Below are positions 23,950-30,758 of a stretch of 30,758 bases of DNA, in pieces; the first letter of the stretch is position 1; each line of letters starts with the position of its first letter. The stretch is from NZQO01 sp964639255 (GTDB lineage Bacteria > Bacteroidota > Bacteroidia > Flavobacteriales > Flavobacteriaceae), in the NCBI GenBank assembly GCA_964639255.1, contig CAZXDP010000031.1, positions 1 to 30,758 of the forward strand, in the 5' to 3' direction. A program made the position numbers and the translations under genes. A model generated the notes under the pieces. The model did no database searches, was not told the origin of the DNA, and worked only from the letters and a program-made list of their open reading frames with translations.

Positions 23950-24747
23950 CTACCAACCACCAGAAGCGCCGCCCCCGCCAAATCCGCCACCACCGAAGCC
24001 ACCGCCAAAGCCACCCCCACCGCCGAAGCCGCCCGAGCTGCCCCCGCCAAGGCCACCGGTGCGCCCCATACTGCTTAAGATAATCACGTCTAGCAAGCTA
24101 CCGCCCCCACCGCGCCCGCCACGGTTGTTTCGGTTCCGCAATATGATGAGGATGATGATGAAAATAACAAATACAAGTACAAAGATGCCTTCGCCACCGT
24201 TATCTTTCCTAAAGTCTCGGTCTTCCTTGAACTCTCCATTAAGCGCAGCAAACAAGGCATCGGCACCTTGGTCTAAACCTTCATAAAAATTACCATTTTT
24301 GAATTGTGGCACCATAATGCGGTTAATGATGCGCTCGGCCATCAAATCGGTAACGCGGTATTCAATACCATATCCTGTGTTGATGTCAATTTTGCGATCG
24401 TCTTTCGCCAAGAGAATTAAAATCCCATTATCCTCATCGGCTTGGCCAATGCCCCATTGTTGGCCCCAGCGCGCACCCAGTAAGGAGATATCTTCGCCAT
24501 TGGTAGACCCTATAATGGCCACAACGATTTGCGTTGAAGTACTATCTGCATAGCGCAGCAACTTCGTTTCAAGCGCTTGTTGCTGCTCTGGCTGTAAGAG
24601 GTTTATATAATCGTAAAGGGACGTTTGTTCGGTTTGCTGCTTGGGCTTCGACGGAATGTCAAACTGAGCATATCCTATTTCAGAAAAAAACAAAACAAGC
24701 GCTACAAAGAGGAAAGTGCTGCCTTTTTTTTGAAATAGGGTGCCCAT
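23950..24747 (-). CDS. TPM-domain membrane protein with glycine-rich tail (YgcG type)
   Basis: A 265-residue protein with a signal peptide (about residues 1-27), a periplasmic TPM domain (about 40-170; TSTQIVVAIIGSTNGEDI, DNGILILLAKDDRKIDINTGYGIEY, MVPQFKNGNFYEGLDQGADAL), one transmembrane helix (187-203), and a glycine/phenylalanine-rich tail (209-265) ending GGGGASGGW. That ending is the hallmark of YgcG-like proteins. TPM domains were first described as phosphatases in plant chloroplasts, where they act in photosystem II repair; the bacterial role is not settled. It is the last gene of the M23-MerR-LemA-TPM-TPM operon, 19 bases after its paralogue. The convergent barrel gene ends 46 bases away and I see no clear terminator there. 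Confidence 0.87.
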   Translation of the reverse strand: MGTLFQKKGSTFLFVALVLFFSEIGYAQFDIPSKPKQQTEQTSLYDYINLLQPEQQQALETKLLRYADSTSTQIVVAIIGSTNGEDISLLGARWGQQWGIGQADEDNGILILLAKDDRKIDINTGYGIEYRVTDLMAERIINRIMVPQFKNGNFYEGLDQGADALFAALNGEFKEDRDFRKDNGGEGIFVLVFVIFIIILIILRNRNNRGGRGGGGSLLDVIILSSMGRTGGLGGGSSGGFGGGGGFGGGFGGGGFGGGGASGGW

Positions 24748-24766
24748 GGAGAGATTTTGTGTGGTG

Positions 24767-25204
24767 TTAGCCTATGGAGATACTGTCTGGAAGCTCGTTT
24801 TTGTCGTCACTTTGGTACGGGAAATGCTTTTTCAACTGTTGCCCGGCCTGTAGGATACCTTCAACGAGGCCCCGTTTCATTTCACCGTTTTTGAAATGCG
24901 AAATAATGATATCCTTAGTGCTTTCCCAGAAATTCGCGGGCACTACCTCGTTGATACCGCTGTCGCCCAAAATAACCAGTGTTCTATCTTCCACAGCCAC
25001 ATAGATAAGCACGCCATTGCTTTGCTTTGTATTGGCCATATGGAGCATATCGAATACCTCGGCGGCACGGTCGAAAGCGTCTATTTCGGCGTGTGGTTCT
25101 AGGTGCACCCGTATCTCACCACTGGTGTTTGTTTCGGCAGTTCTTATGGCCTTTATGATTTCGGCCTCTTCGGCCTGGGTAAGGAATCGCTCTACATTCG
25201 ACAT
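24767..25204 (-). CDS. Short TPM-domain protein
   Basis: A 145-residue protein consisting of a single TPM domain without signal peptide, transmembrane helix or glycine tail. Conserved stretches are NTSGEIRVHLEPHAE, DMLHMANTKQSNGVLIYVAVEDRTLVILGDSGI and FKNGEMKRGLVEGILQAGQQL. It is a paralogue of the downstream gene: both have the SGEI/TQIV strand, the NGVLIYV/NGILILL strand and the NG-containing helix that follows. It is expected to be cytoplasmic, unlike its exported partner. It lies 10 bases after lemA and 19 bases before the second TPM gene, so the three are co-translated from one message. Bacterial genomes often pair LemA with TPM proteins, but the shared role is not established. Confidence 0.87.
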   Translation of the reverse strand: MSNVERFLTQAEEAEIIKAIRTAETNTSGEIRVHLEPHAEIDAFDRAAEVFDMLHMANTKQSNGVLIYVAVEDRTLVILGDSGINEVVPANFWESTKDIIISHFKNGEMKRGLVEGILQAGQQLKKHFPYQSDDKNELPDSISIG

Positions 25205-25214
25205 TAGGTATGTT

Positions 25215-25805
25215 TTAAAATTCTACAACTGGGGCTTGTTCGCTACCCGCTTCGGCTTCGTAATAGGCCTTTCGCTCAAAATCTAGAATGCCCGCGGCAA
25301 AACTGGTTGGAAACTGCCGAATTTCAGAATTGAACGCACGCGCCGTTTCGTTGAATCTATTACGCTCTACGTTTATTCGGTTTTCGGTACGCTCCAGCTC
25401 ATTGATCAACTCTTTGAAATTTTCGTTTGCCTTCAAATCTGGATAGCGCTCAAATACCGCCAAGAGGCGTGAAAGCGCAGAGCTCAAATTGCCCTGTACG
25501 GCTTGGAACTGCTCCAATTGCTCGGGCGTAATATTGGTGGGGTCTATGTTTACGGCAGTGGCCTTACTGCGGGCCTCAATAACCTGGGTAAGGGTTTCCT
25601 GCTCAAATTCGGCATAGCCCTTAGCCGTGTTCACAATATTCGGAATTAGGTCTGCGCGGCGCTGGTAGGCGCTTTCCACGTTGGCCCATTGGGCTTCTAC
25701 GGTTTCTTCCATGGGGGCCAGACGGTTATTTACGCTGGCAAACCAGGCGCCCACCACAAAGATGAGGGCTACGATAATGATTACGGGTATTAGCCATTTT
25801 TTCAT
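25215..25805 (-). CDS. lemA: LemA family protein
   Basis: A 196-residue protein with an N-terminal membrane helix (about 4-24, WLIPVIIIVALIFVVGAWFA), then the all-helical LemA domain. Family blocks are visible: VEAQWANVESAYQRRADLIPNIVNTAKGYAEFE, FQAVQGNLSSALSRLLAVFERYPDLKANENF, and LINELERTENRINVERNRFNETARAFN. It then has FPTSFAAGILDFE near the end. LemA proteins are membrane-anchored; the role is uncertain. The gene lies in a tight operon with M23, MerR and two TPM genes (gaps of 11 and 10 bases). The first-named member came from Listeria antigen studies, but no virulence link is suggested here. Confidence 0.93.
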   Translation of the reverse strand: MKKWLIPVIIIVALIFVVGAWFASVNNRLAPMEETVEAQWANVESAYQRRADLIPNIVNTAKGYAEFEQETLTQVIEARSKATAVNIDPTNITPEQLEQFQAVQGNLSSALSRLLAVFERYPDLKANENFKELINELERTENRINVERNRFNETARAFNSEIRQFPTSFAAGILDFERKAYYEAEAGSEQAPVVEF

Positions 25806-25816
25806 GCTACGTTGGT

Positions 25817-26146
25817 TTAGAGTTGATCTTTAATTTTAAGGAGCTCGGCCTTAACCGACTCCAATTTACGGATTATTTCAAAATTACTGAGGGTTTCCTT
25901 CTTGTTCTCTTTTAGGTGTGTTTTAGCGCCCTCGAGGGTAAAACCACGTTCCTTTACCAGGTGGTAGATGAACTCGAGGTTCTTAATGTCTTCTGCGGTG
26001 AATTTTCTATTTCCCTTGGCATTCTTCTTGGGCTGAAGCACATCGAATTCCTTCTCCCAAAAACGAATGAGCGAGGTGTTTACCTTAAAGGCCGTGGCTA
26101 CCTCACCAATGCTGTAATATCGTTTCTCGGGAAGGTCTACGTGCAT
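25817..26146 (-). CDS. MerR-family transcriptional regulator
   Basis: A 109-residue regulator with an N-terminal MerR winged helix-turn-helix (about residues 8-75): YYSIGEVATAFKVNTSLIRFWEKEF, then NRKFTAEDIKNLEFIYHLVKERGFTLEGAKTHL. A short coiled-coil dimerisation helix follows (FEIIRKLESVKAELLKI), ending without a ligand-binding or cysteine-rich effector domain. So the signal is not evident; metal sensing is unlikely since no cysteines are present. Its ATG overlaps the stop of the M23 gene by one base (TAATG), so the two are translationally coupled. The position inside the operon suggests it may regulate that operon or act elsewhere in the cell; this is inference. Confidence 0.9.
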   Translation of the reverse strand: MHVDLPEKRYYSIGEVATAFKVNTSLIRFWEKEFDVLQPKKNAKGNRKFTAEDIKNLEFIYHLVKERGFTLEGAKTHLKENKKETLSNFEIIRKLESVKAELLKIKDQL

Positions 26147-27123
26147 TAGTCGAGCGATTGGTTCTCTTGCTGTGCCTTTTTCTGCATTTCGGCAAACTCT
26201 TCTGGCGTCAGGTTTCCATAGTAGAAATTGATGGGGTTGATGCGCTCCCCATCCTTGAATACCTCATAGTGCAAATGCGGTGCCTCGCTACGCCCTGTAC
26301 TGCCCACAAATCCGATGAGATCGCCCCGCTTAACTCGCTGTCCGCTGCGCACGTTGTATTTGTATAAATGGGCGTACAGGCTTTCATAGCCATAGCCATG
26401 ATCGATGCGAATGTGGTTTCCGTAGCCGGTAGCCGTATTATCGGCTCGGGTTACTATTCCATCGCCAGTGGCATAAATGGGCGTACCGCGAGGTGCGGTG
26501 AAGTCCATCCCATAATGGAATTTACGTGCTTTGGTAAACGGGTCTGTTCGGTAACCATAACCTGAAGCCATACGCGTGAGATCGGCATTTTTTACAGGTT
26601 GTATGGCAGGAATGGCAGCTAGTAATTGTTCTTTTTCCTCGGCCAGCTTTGCAATTTCATCCAAAGACTTGCTTTGAACGACTATTTGGCGCGTCAAGAT
26701 ATCCAATCGCTTGCTGGAGTTGATGATAAGGTTGCTATTGTCGAAGCCCTCCAGGTCCCGGTACCGGTTGATACCTCCAAAACCAGCCTTGCGTTGCTCT
26801 TCGGGAATGGGGTTCGCCTCAAAATAAACTCGATAAAGGTTATTGTCGCGCTCGGCTACTTCGGCCAGGACGGTTTCGGCCTGTTCCATCTTTCGGTTAA
26901 GTAATTCGTATTGCAACTCCATATTGGCAAGCTCGCGTTTTAGTGCCTTTTCTTTGGGAGTCTCTACATAAGGGAGGTTTATGTAAATTAAAAATACCAA
27001 AAACCCGCTAAGAACCACGCCCAAGAGACTCAATAGAAAAATACCGAGTTTTCGGCCTTTTTTCTTTTCGATCTTGCGGTACGAGAGCGTCTCGCTATCG
27101 TAGTAATATTTTACCTTAGACAT
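26146..27123 (-). CDS. M23-family (LytM-type) peptidoglycan endopeptidase
   Basis: A 325-residue membrane-anchored protein. The cytoplasmic N-terminus is followed by one transmembrane helix (28-48), a periplasmic coiled coil (about 56-92 and 136-170) and a C-terminal M23 domain (about 190-300). Zinc ligands are intact: His203 and Asp207 in FHYGMDF, and His283/His285 in PHLHYEV. All catalytic positions are therefore present, unlike inactive EnvC/NlpD-type relatives. It should cut peptide cross-bridges in the cell wall. The fold shows GYGYRTDPFTK, GTPIYATGDGIVTRADN and GNHIRIDHGYGYESLYAHL. It is the first gene of the operon, transcribed away from alaS. A TATATTTG element lies upstream on the same strand. 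Confidence 0.92.
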   Translation of the reverse strand: MSKVKYYYDSETLSYRKIEKKKGRKLGIFLLSLLGVVLSGFLVFLIYINLPYVETPKEKALKRELANMELQYELLNRKMEQAETVLAEVAERDNNLYRVYFEANPIPEEQRKAGFGGINRYRDLEGFDNSNLIINSSKRLDILTRQIVVQSKSLDEIAKLAEEKEQLLAAIPAIQPVKNADLTRMASGYGYRTDPFTKARKFHYGMDFTAPRGTPIYATGDGIVTRADNTATGYGNHIRIDHGYGYESLYAHLYKYNVRSGQRVKRGDLIGFVGSTGRSEAPHLHYEVFKDGERINPINFYYGNLTPEEFAEMQKKAQQENQSLD

Positions 27124-27138
27124 ACGTTAAAAAAATCC

Positions 27139-27192
27139 TATTTTTGCGGTTGGTTGCAGCGCTATTTCAATTGCTAACGCATTACAAATATA
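27139..27192. promoter_or_regulatory. Divergent promoter region between M23 operon and alaS
   Basis: On the plus strand TATTTTTG (27139-27146) matches TAnnTTTG and faces alaS, with a weak -33 TTA at 27116-27118 and a 20-base spacer; the alaS leader would be about 95 bases. On the minus strand TATATTTG (27192 down to 27185) faces the M23 start at 27123. The two transcripts would start in overlapping, opposite directions. Confidence 0.5.
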
Positions 27193-27244
27193 GAAATTGT
27201 TTCGTGTTTGCCACCACACACCCAAAATACCCAAAACGAGATAG

Positions 27245-29857
27245 ATGAAATCGAAGGAAATACGTTCCCAATTTTTAGAATTTTTCAAATCGAAACAGCA
27301 CGCCATCGTGCCTTCGGCCCCTATGGTCATAAAGGATGATCCTACCTTGATGTTCACCAATGCCGGAATGAACCAGTTCAAGGAATATTTTCTTGGCAAC
27401 AACGAGCCCAAGAATAACCGTGTGGCCGACACCCAAAAGTGCCTTCGGGTAAGTGGTAAACACAACGATTTGGAAGAAGTAGGGAAGGATACCTACCACC
27501 ATACCATGTTCGAAATGCTGGGCAACTGGAGTTTTGGAGATTATTTTAAGAAAGAGGCGATCGATTGGGCGTGGGAACTGCTCACCGATGTCTACAAAGT
27601 CGATAAGGATTCGCTTTACGTAACCATTTTCGAAGGAGATGCTTCGGAAGGGCTGGAGCGCGATACGGAAGCCTACACTTTTTGGAAACAGCACGTTTCA
27701 GAAGAGCGCATCCTCAACGGAAATAAGAAAGATAACTTCTGGGAAATGGGCGAAACCGGCCCTTGCGGCCCGTGCAGCGAAATTCACGTAGATTTACGCG
27801 ATGCGGAAGAAAAGGCCCAGGTACCAGGCGCCCAATTGGTGAATGCAGACCATCCTTTGGTGGTCGAGATATGGAACTTGGTATTTATGCAATTCAACCG
27901 AAAGGCAGATGGCAGTTTGGAAAAACTTCCTGCCCAGCACGTAGATACCGGGATGGGCTTTGAGCGCCTTTGCATGGTGCTGCAAGGGAAGAAGAGCAAC
28001 TACGATACCGATGTATTCACGCCAATCATCCGTGAAATTGAAGCCATTACCAACAGTACCTACGGCCCCGATGAAGATACCAATATCGCCATACGGGTCA
28101 TTGCAGACCACGTACGGGCCGTTGCCTTCAGCATAGCAGATGGCCAGTTGCCGTCCAATAGCGGTGCCGGTTATGTGATTCGCCGAATTTTACGACGGGC
28201 CATTCGGTACGGTTTCACGTTTTTGAATAAAAAGGAACCGTTCATATACAGGTTGGTAGAAACGTTGGCACAGCAAATGGGAGATGCATTTCCCGAACTG
28301 GTTTCAGAAAAAAACCTGATCCATAATGTTATTCGTGAAGAAGAGCAATCGTTCCTGCGCACACTGGATCAGGGCTTGGTGTTGCTCGAAAATATTATTG
28401 AAACCAATAGCGGAAATACCGTTTCTGGCAAAAAGGCATTCGAGCTTTACGATACCTTTGGGTTCCCAATCGATCTTACCGCGCTAATTTTGCGCGAACG
28501 CGAACTGGATCTTGACGTTGCCGGATTTGAAGCAGAACTAAAAAAGCAGAAAGACCGTTCTAGGGCGGCTACTAAGGTTGAAACTGGCGACTGGGTAGTG
28601 CTACGCGAGGATGATGAAGAAGAGTTTGTAGGGTACGATACCCTTACGACTGATATCAAGATAACCCGCTATAGGCGTGTGGAAAGTAAAAAGGAGGGAA
28701 CCCTATACCAGTTGGTTTTTAACCTTACCCCTTTTTATCCCGAAGGAGGCGGCCAAGTAGGTGACAAAGGCTATTTGGAGGCAAGTAACGGCGAGGTGGT
28801 TTATATTGTTGATACCAAAAAGGAGAATAATCTCATCGTCCATTTTGCGAAGAACCTTCCGCGCGATCCTGAAGCCAACTTTAGGGCGGTGGTCGATACC
28901 CAATACCGCTCAAAAACAGCAGCCAACCATACAGCCACCCATCTGTTGCATCAGGCACTGCGCAATATCTTAGGCGAACACGTGTCACAAAAAGGGTCGG
29001 CGGTACACAGCCGCAACCTCCGGTTCGATTTTTCACATTTTAGCAAGGTCACCGAGGAAGAACTTGTGGAAGTGGAAGACTTCGTGAATGCGCGCATTCG
29101 CGAGGGAATCAAGCTGGAGGAAAAGCGAAACATCCCCTACCAACAGGCTATCGAAAATGGTGCCATTGCCCTTTTTGGCGAAAAGTACGGCGATAGCGTT
29201 CGAACCATCACCTTTGGAAAATCTACAGAACTTTGCGGGGGAACCCACGTGCCCAATACTTCGCATATTTGGCATTTTATTATTACTTCAGAAAGTGCCG
29301 TAGCTGCTGGAATACGACGTATAGAGGCTATTACCGGTGATGCCGCCAAGCAGTTTTTCATACAGCGAAGCCATGCGTTTGCCGAAGTTCAAAAGGCGCT
29401 TAATAATGCGCAAGATCCCGTTAAGGCTGTGGAACATCTAAAGGATGAAGCGGCACAGCTTCAAAAGGAAATAGAACAACTTAAGCGAGATAAGGCCAAG
29501 AATTTAAAAGGCGATCTTAAAGATGCGCTAACAATTCAGGATGGTGTTGCTTTTTTAGCAAAAAAGGTAGATCTCGATGCCGCAAGTATGAAGGATATCG
29601 CGTTTGAATTGGGTAATGAAGTAGATAATTTGTTTCTGCTCTTGGGAGCAGAACAGGATGGCAAGGCGCTATTAACGTGTTATATTTCGAAAGAATTGGC
29701 AACGAAACGCAATTTAAATGCGGGCCAAATAGTGCGCGATTTGGGCAAGCATATTGAAGGAGGCGGTGGAGGTCAACCTTTCTTTGCCACAGCAGGAGGT
29801 AAAAAACCGGAGGGAATTGAAACTGCTTTGCAAGCAGCGAAAGATCTGATTGCCTAA
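27245..29857 (+). CDS. alaS: Alanyl-tRNA synthetase
   Basis: An 870-residue class II aminoacyl-tRNA synthetase that charges tRNA-Ala. The N-terminal catalytic core begins MKSKEIRSQFLEFFKSK and includes PTLMFTNAGMNQF and the ETGPCGPCSEIH block. The editing domain carries the zinc-binding motifs HTATH (562-566) and CGGTH (664-668), so the editing site that removes mischarged serine or glycine appears intact. A coiled coil (about 726-750) precedes the C-Ala domain, which ends with the glycine-rich GGGGGQPFFATAGG near residue 840. Length and all landmarks are standard. The start at 27245 follows a roughly 100-base leader from a predicted promoter at 27139. It is divergent from the M23 operon and followed by a GSCFA-domain gene in the same direction. 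Confidence 0.97.
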   Translation: MKSKEIRSQFLEFFKSKQHAIVPSAPMVIKDDPTLMFTNAGMNQFKEYFLGNNEPKNNRVADTQKCLRVSGKHNDLEEVGKDTYHHTMFEMLGNWSFGDYFKKEAIDWAWELLTDVYKVDKDSLYVTIFEGDASEGLERDTEAYTFWKQHVSEERILNGNKKDNFWEMGETGPCGPCSEIHVDLRDAEEKAQVPGAQLVNADHPLVVEIWNLVFMQFNRKADGSLEKLPAQHVDTGMGFERLCMVLQGKKSNYDTDVFTPIIREIEAITNSTYGPDEDTNIAIRVIADHVRAVAFSIADGQLPSNSGAGYVIRRILRRAIRYGFTFLNKKEPFIYRLVETLAQQMGDAFPELVSEKNLIHNVIREEEQSFLRTLDQGLVLLENIIETNSGNTVSGKKAFELYDTFGFPIDLTALILRERELDLDVAGFEAELKKQKDRSRAATKVETGDWVVLREDDEEEFVGYDTLTTDIKITRYRRVESKKEGTLYQLVFNLTPFYPEGGGQVGDKGYLEASNGEVVYIVDTKKENNLIVHFAKNLPRDPEANFRAVVDTQYRSKTAANHTATHLLHQALRNILGEHVSQKGSAVHSRNLRFDFSHFSKVTEEELVEVEDFVNARIREGIKLEEKRNIPYQQAIENGAIALFGEKYGDSVRTITFGKSTELCGGTHVPNTSHIWHFIITSESAVAAGIRRIEAITGDAAKQFFIQRSHAFAEVQKALNNAQDPVKAVEHLKDEAAQLQKEIEQLKRDKAKNLKGDLKDALTIQDGVAFLAKKVDLDAASMKDIAFELGNEVDNLFLLLGAEQDGKALLTCYISKELATKRNLNAGQIVRDLGKHIEGGGGGQPFFATAGGKKPEGIETALQAAKDLIA

Positions 29858-29909
29858 AAACAATGGCTAGAGGCAAGGCGCATTAGCCGCCAAGTTTTCA
29901 AACCGATAG

Positions 29910-30758
29910 ATGGAGCTACAAACCAAGATACCATTACGGCCCGAGGAAAAGCGAATAGACTACGATAGCGTCATTTTGCTATTGGGATCCTGTTTTACAG
30001 AGAAGGTTGGGGAGAAGTTAGCGTACTATAAATTCAAAACGGTTCAAAATCCATTTGGGGTAATATTTCACCCATTGGCGCTGGAAACTTTGATGCAACG
30101 GGCTATTGACGAGCAGGAGTTTGCGGAAGAAGATCTCATCTCGCACAATGGGCTCTGGCATTCGCTACTGGCCCATAGCGACTTATCTTCTGCCAAGATA
30201 GAAACCGCCCTTGGCAATCTAAATTCCGCGCTGCGCCAACTTCATACAGCAATGATCGAAGCGAGCCATGTGGTGCTTACCTTTGGAACCGCTTGGGCAT
30301 ACCGGTATCGAGCCGAGGCAAAGTTCGTGGCCAATTGTCATAAAATTCCGCAGAAAAATTTTGAGAAAGAGCTACTTTCGGTAACTCAAATCTCGAAAAG
30401 CCTTGCTAATATGGTGGAGCTGATTACCAAGTGCAATAGGAATGCAGTCATCGTGACCACTGTTTCGCCGGTACGTCATATCAAAGATGGTTTTGTGGAA
30501 AATACACGAAGCAAGGCACATCTTATAACGGCTATTCACCAAACCGAGCATCCTCGGCTTGCCTATTTCCCATCGTATGAGCTTATGATGGACGAGCTGC
30601 GCGATTATCGGTTTTATGCAGGCGATATGCTGCATCCCAACCAAACGGCCATCGATTATATTTGGGAAAAATTTGCTTCTGTGTGGATCGATCCCTCGAC
30701 GGCGTCGCTTCAGAAGGAAATTGATGTGATCCAAAAAGGACTTCGGCATCGACCTTTC
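29910..30758 (+). CDS. GSCFA-domain protein (3' end cut by the window)
   Basis: The frame stays open from an ATG at 29910 to the last base, 283 codons, and has no stop in the window. The protein begins MELQTKIPLRPEEKRIDYDS and carries the diagnostic GSCF motif at residues 26-29 (here LLGSCFTEKVG), followed by NPFGVIFHPLALETLM and a later LTFGTAWAYRY. A block TVSPVRHIKDGFVENTRSKAHL and a DMLHPNQTAIDYIW segment complete the family pattern. The fold resembles SGNH/GDSL hydrolases, with Ser27 of GSCF as likely nucleophile and the DxxH of DMLHP as its partner; substrate is unknown. No signal peptide is present. It follows alaS after 52 bases with a weak hairpin (GGCTA/TAGCC) but no T-tract, so co-transcription is possible. 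Confidence 0.88.
   Translation, partial: MELQTKIPLRPEEKRIDYDSVILLLGSCFTEKVGEKLAYYKFKTVQNPFGVIFHPLALETLMQRAIDEQEFAEEDLISHNGLWHSLLAHSDLSSAKIETALGNLNSALRQLHTAMIEASHVVLTFGTAWAYRYRAEAKFVANCHKIPQKNFEKELLSVTQISKSLANMVELITKCNRNAVIVTTVSPVRHIKDGFVENTRSKAHLITAIHQTEHPRLAYFPSYELMMDELRDYRFYAGDMLHPNQTAIDYIWEKFASVWIDPSTASLQKEIDVIQKGLRHRPF

Noticed and set aside
23950..24120. GC-rich repeat-like stretch, first considered as a repeat element
   Set aside because: It is the antisense of codons for the glycine-rich tail of a TPM protein, a known feature of YgcG-like proteins, and not a separate DNA repeat.

Overview
The window is chromosomal DNA from a member of the Bacteroidota, most likely the family Flavobacteriaceae. 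The evidence is a gldK-gldL-gldM-gldN gliding/type IX secretion cluster, -7 promoter elements of the form TAnnTTTG, almost no Shine-Dalgarno sequences, Bacteroidota-type outer-membrane proteins and a GSCFA-domain gene. Gene density is high. I see no insertion sequence, phage, CRISPR array, toxin-antitoxin pair or other island signature, so this reads as core genome rather than accessory DNA.

Layout. 1-3928 (+): end of gldK, then complete gldL, gldM and gldN (core complex and proton-driven motor of the type IX secretion system), closed by a terminator at 3959-3996. 4003-5049 (+): a DAO-type FAD oxidoreductase, whose stop codon overlaps that of a convergent DUF983 zinc-ribbon membrane protein (5046-5417, -). 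5506-7422 (+): an ABC-F ATPase. 7506-13149 (+): a tripartite RND efflux operon (membrane fusion protein, inner-membrane pump, TolC-like outer-membrane protein). It runs directly into a 59-codon cysteine-rich CPXCG gene (13149-13328) and a SpoIIAA/STAS-like gene (13376-13729), the latter with an unusually strong Shine-Dalgarno. 13734-15284 (-): an AsmA/DUF748-like membrane-anchored protein. 15398-15470 (+): initiator tRNA-fMet with its own promoter and a shared terminator. 15527-16777 (-): TPR protein. 17074-17487 (+): small lipocalin-like lipoprotein. 17542-18072 (-): SYLF/Ysc84 protein. 18260-21053: GTPases era and der (+), with a two-helix membrane protein on the opposite strand between them. 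21126-23903 (+): large outer-membrane beta-barrel protein. 23950-27123 (-): a tight operon of M23 peptidase, MerR regulator, LemA and two TPM-domain proteins, transcribed away from alaS (27245-29857, +). alaS is followed by a GSCFA-domain gene cut by the window end.

Functional themes are envelope biogenesis and secretion (gldKLMN, RND pump, AsmA-like protein, beta-barrel, M23, LemA/TPM) and ribosome biology (ABC-F, Era, Der, tRNA-fMet, AlaS). I did not find a clear new system. The best leads are small: the strong Shine-Dalgarno and possible occluding hairpin before the STAS-like gene; the CPXCG mini-gene in the efflux operon; a predicted near-leaderless mini-ORF overlapping the der start codon; the uncharacterised membrane protein between era and der; and the LemA/TPM/MerR/M23 operon as a candidate envelope module.
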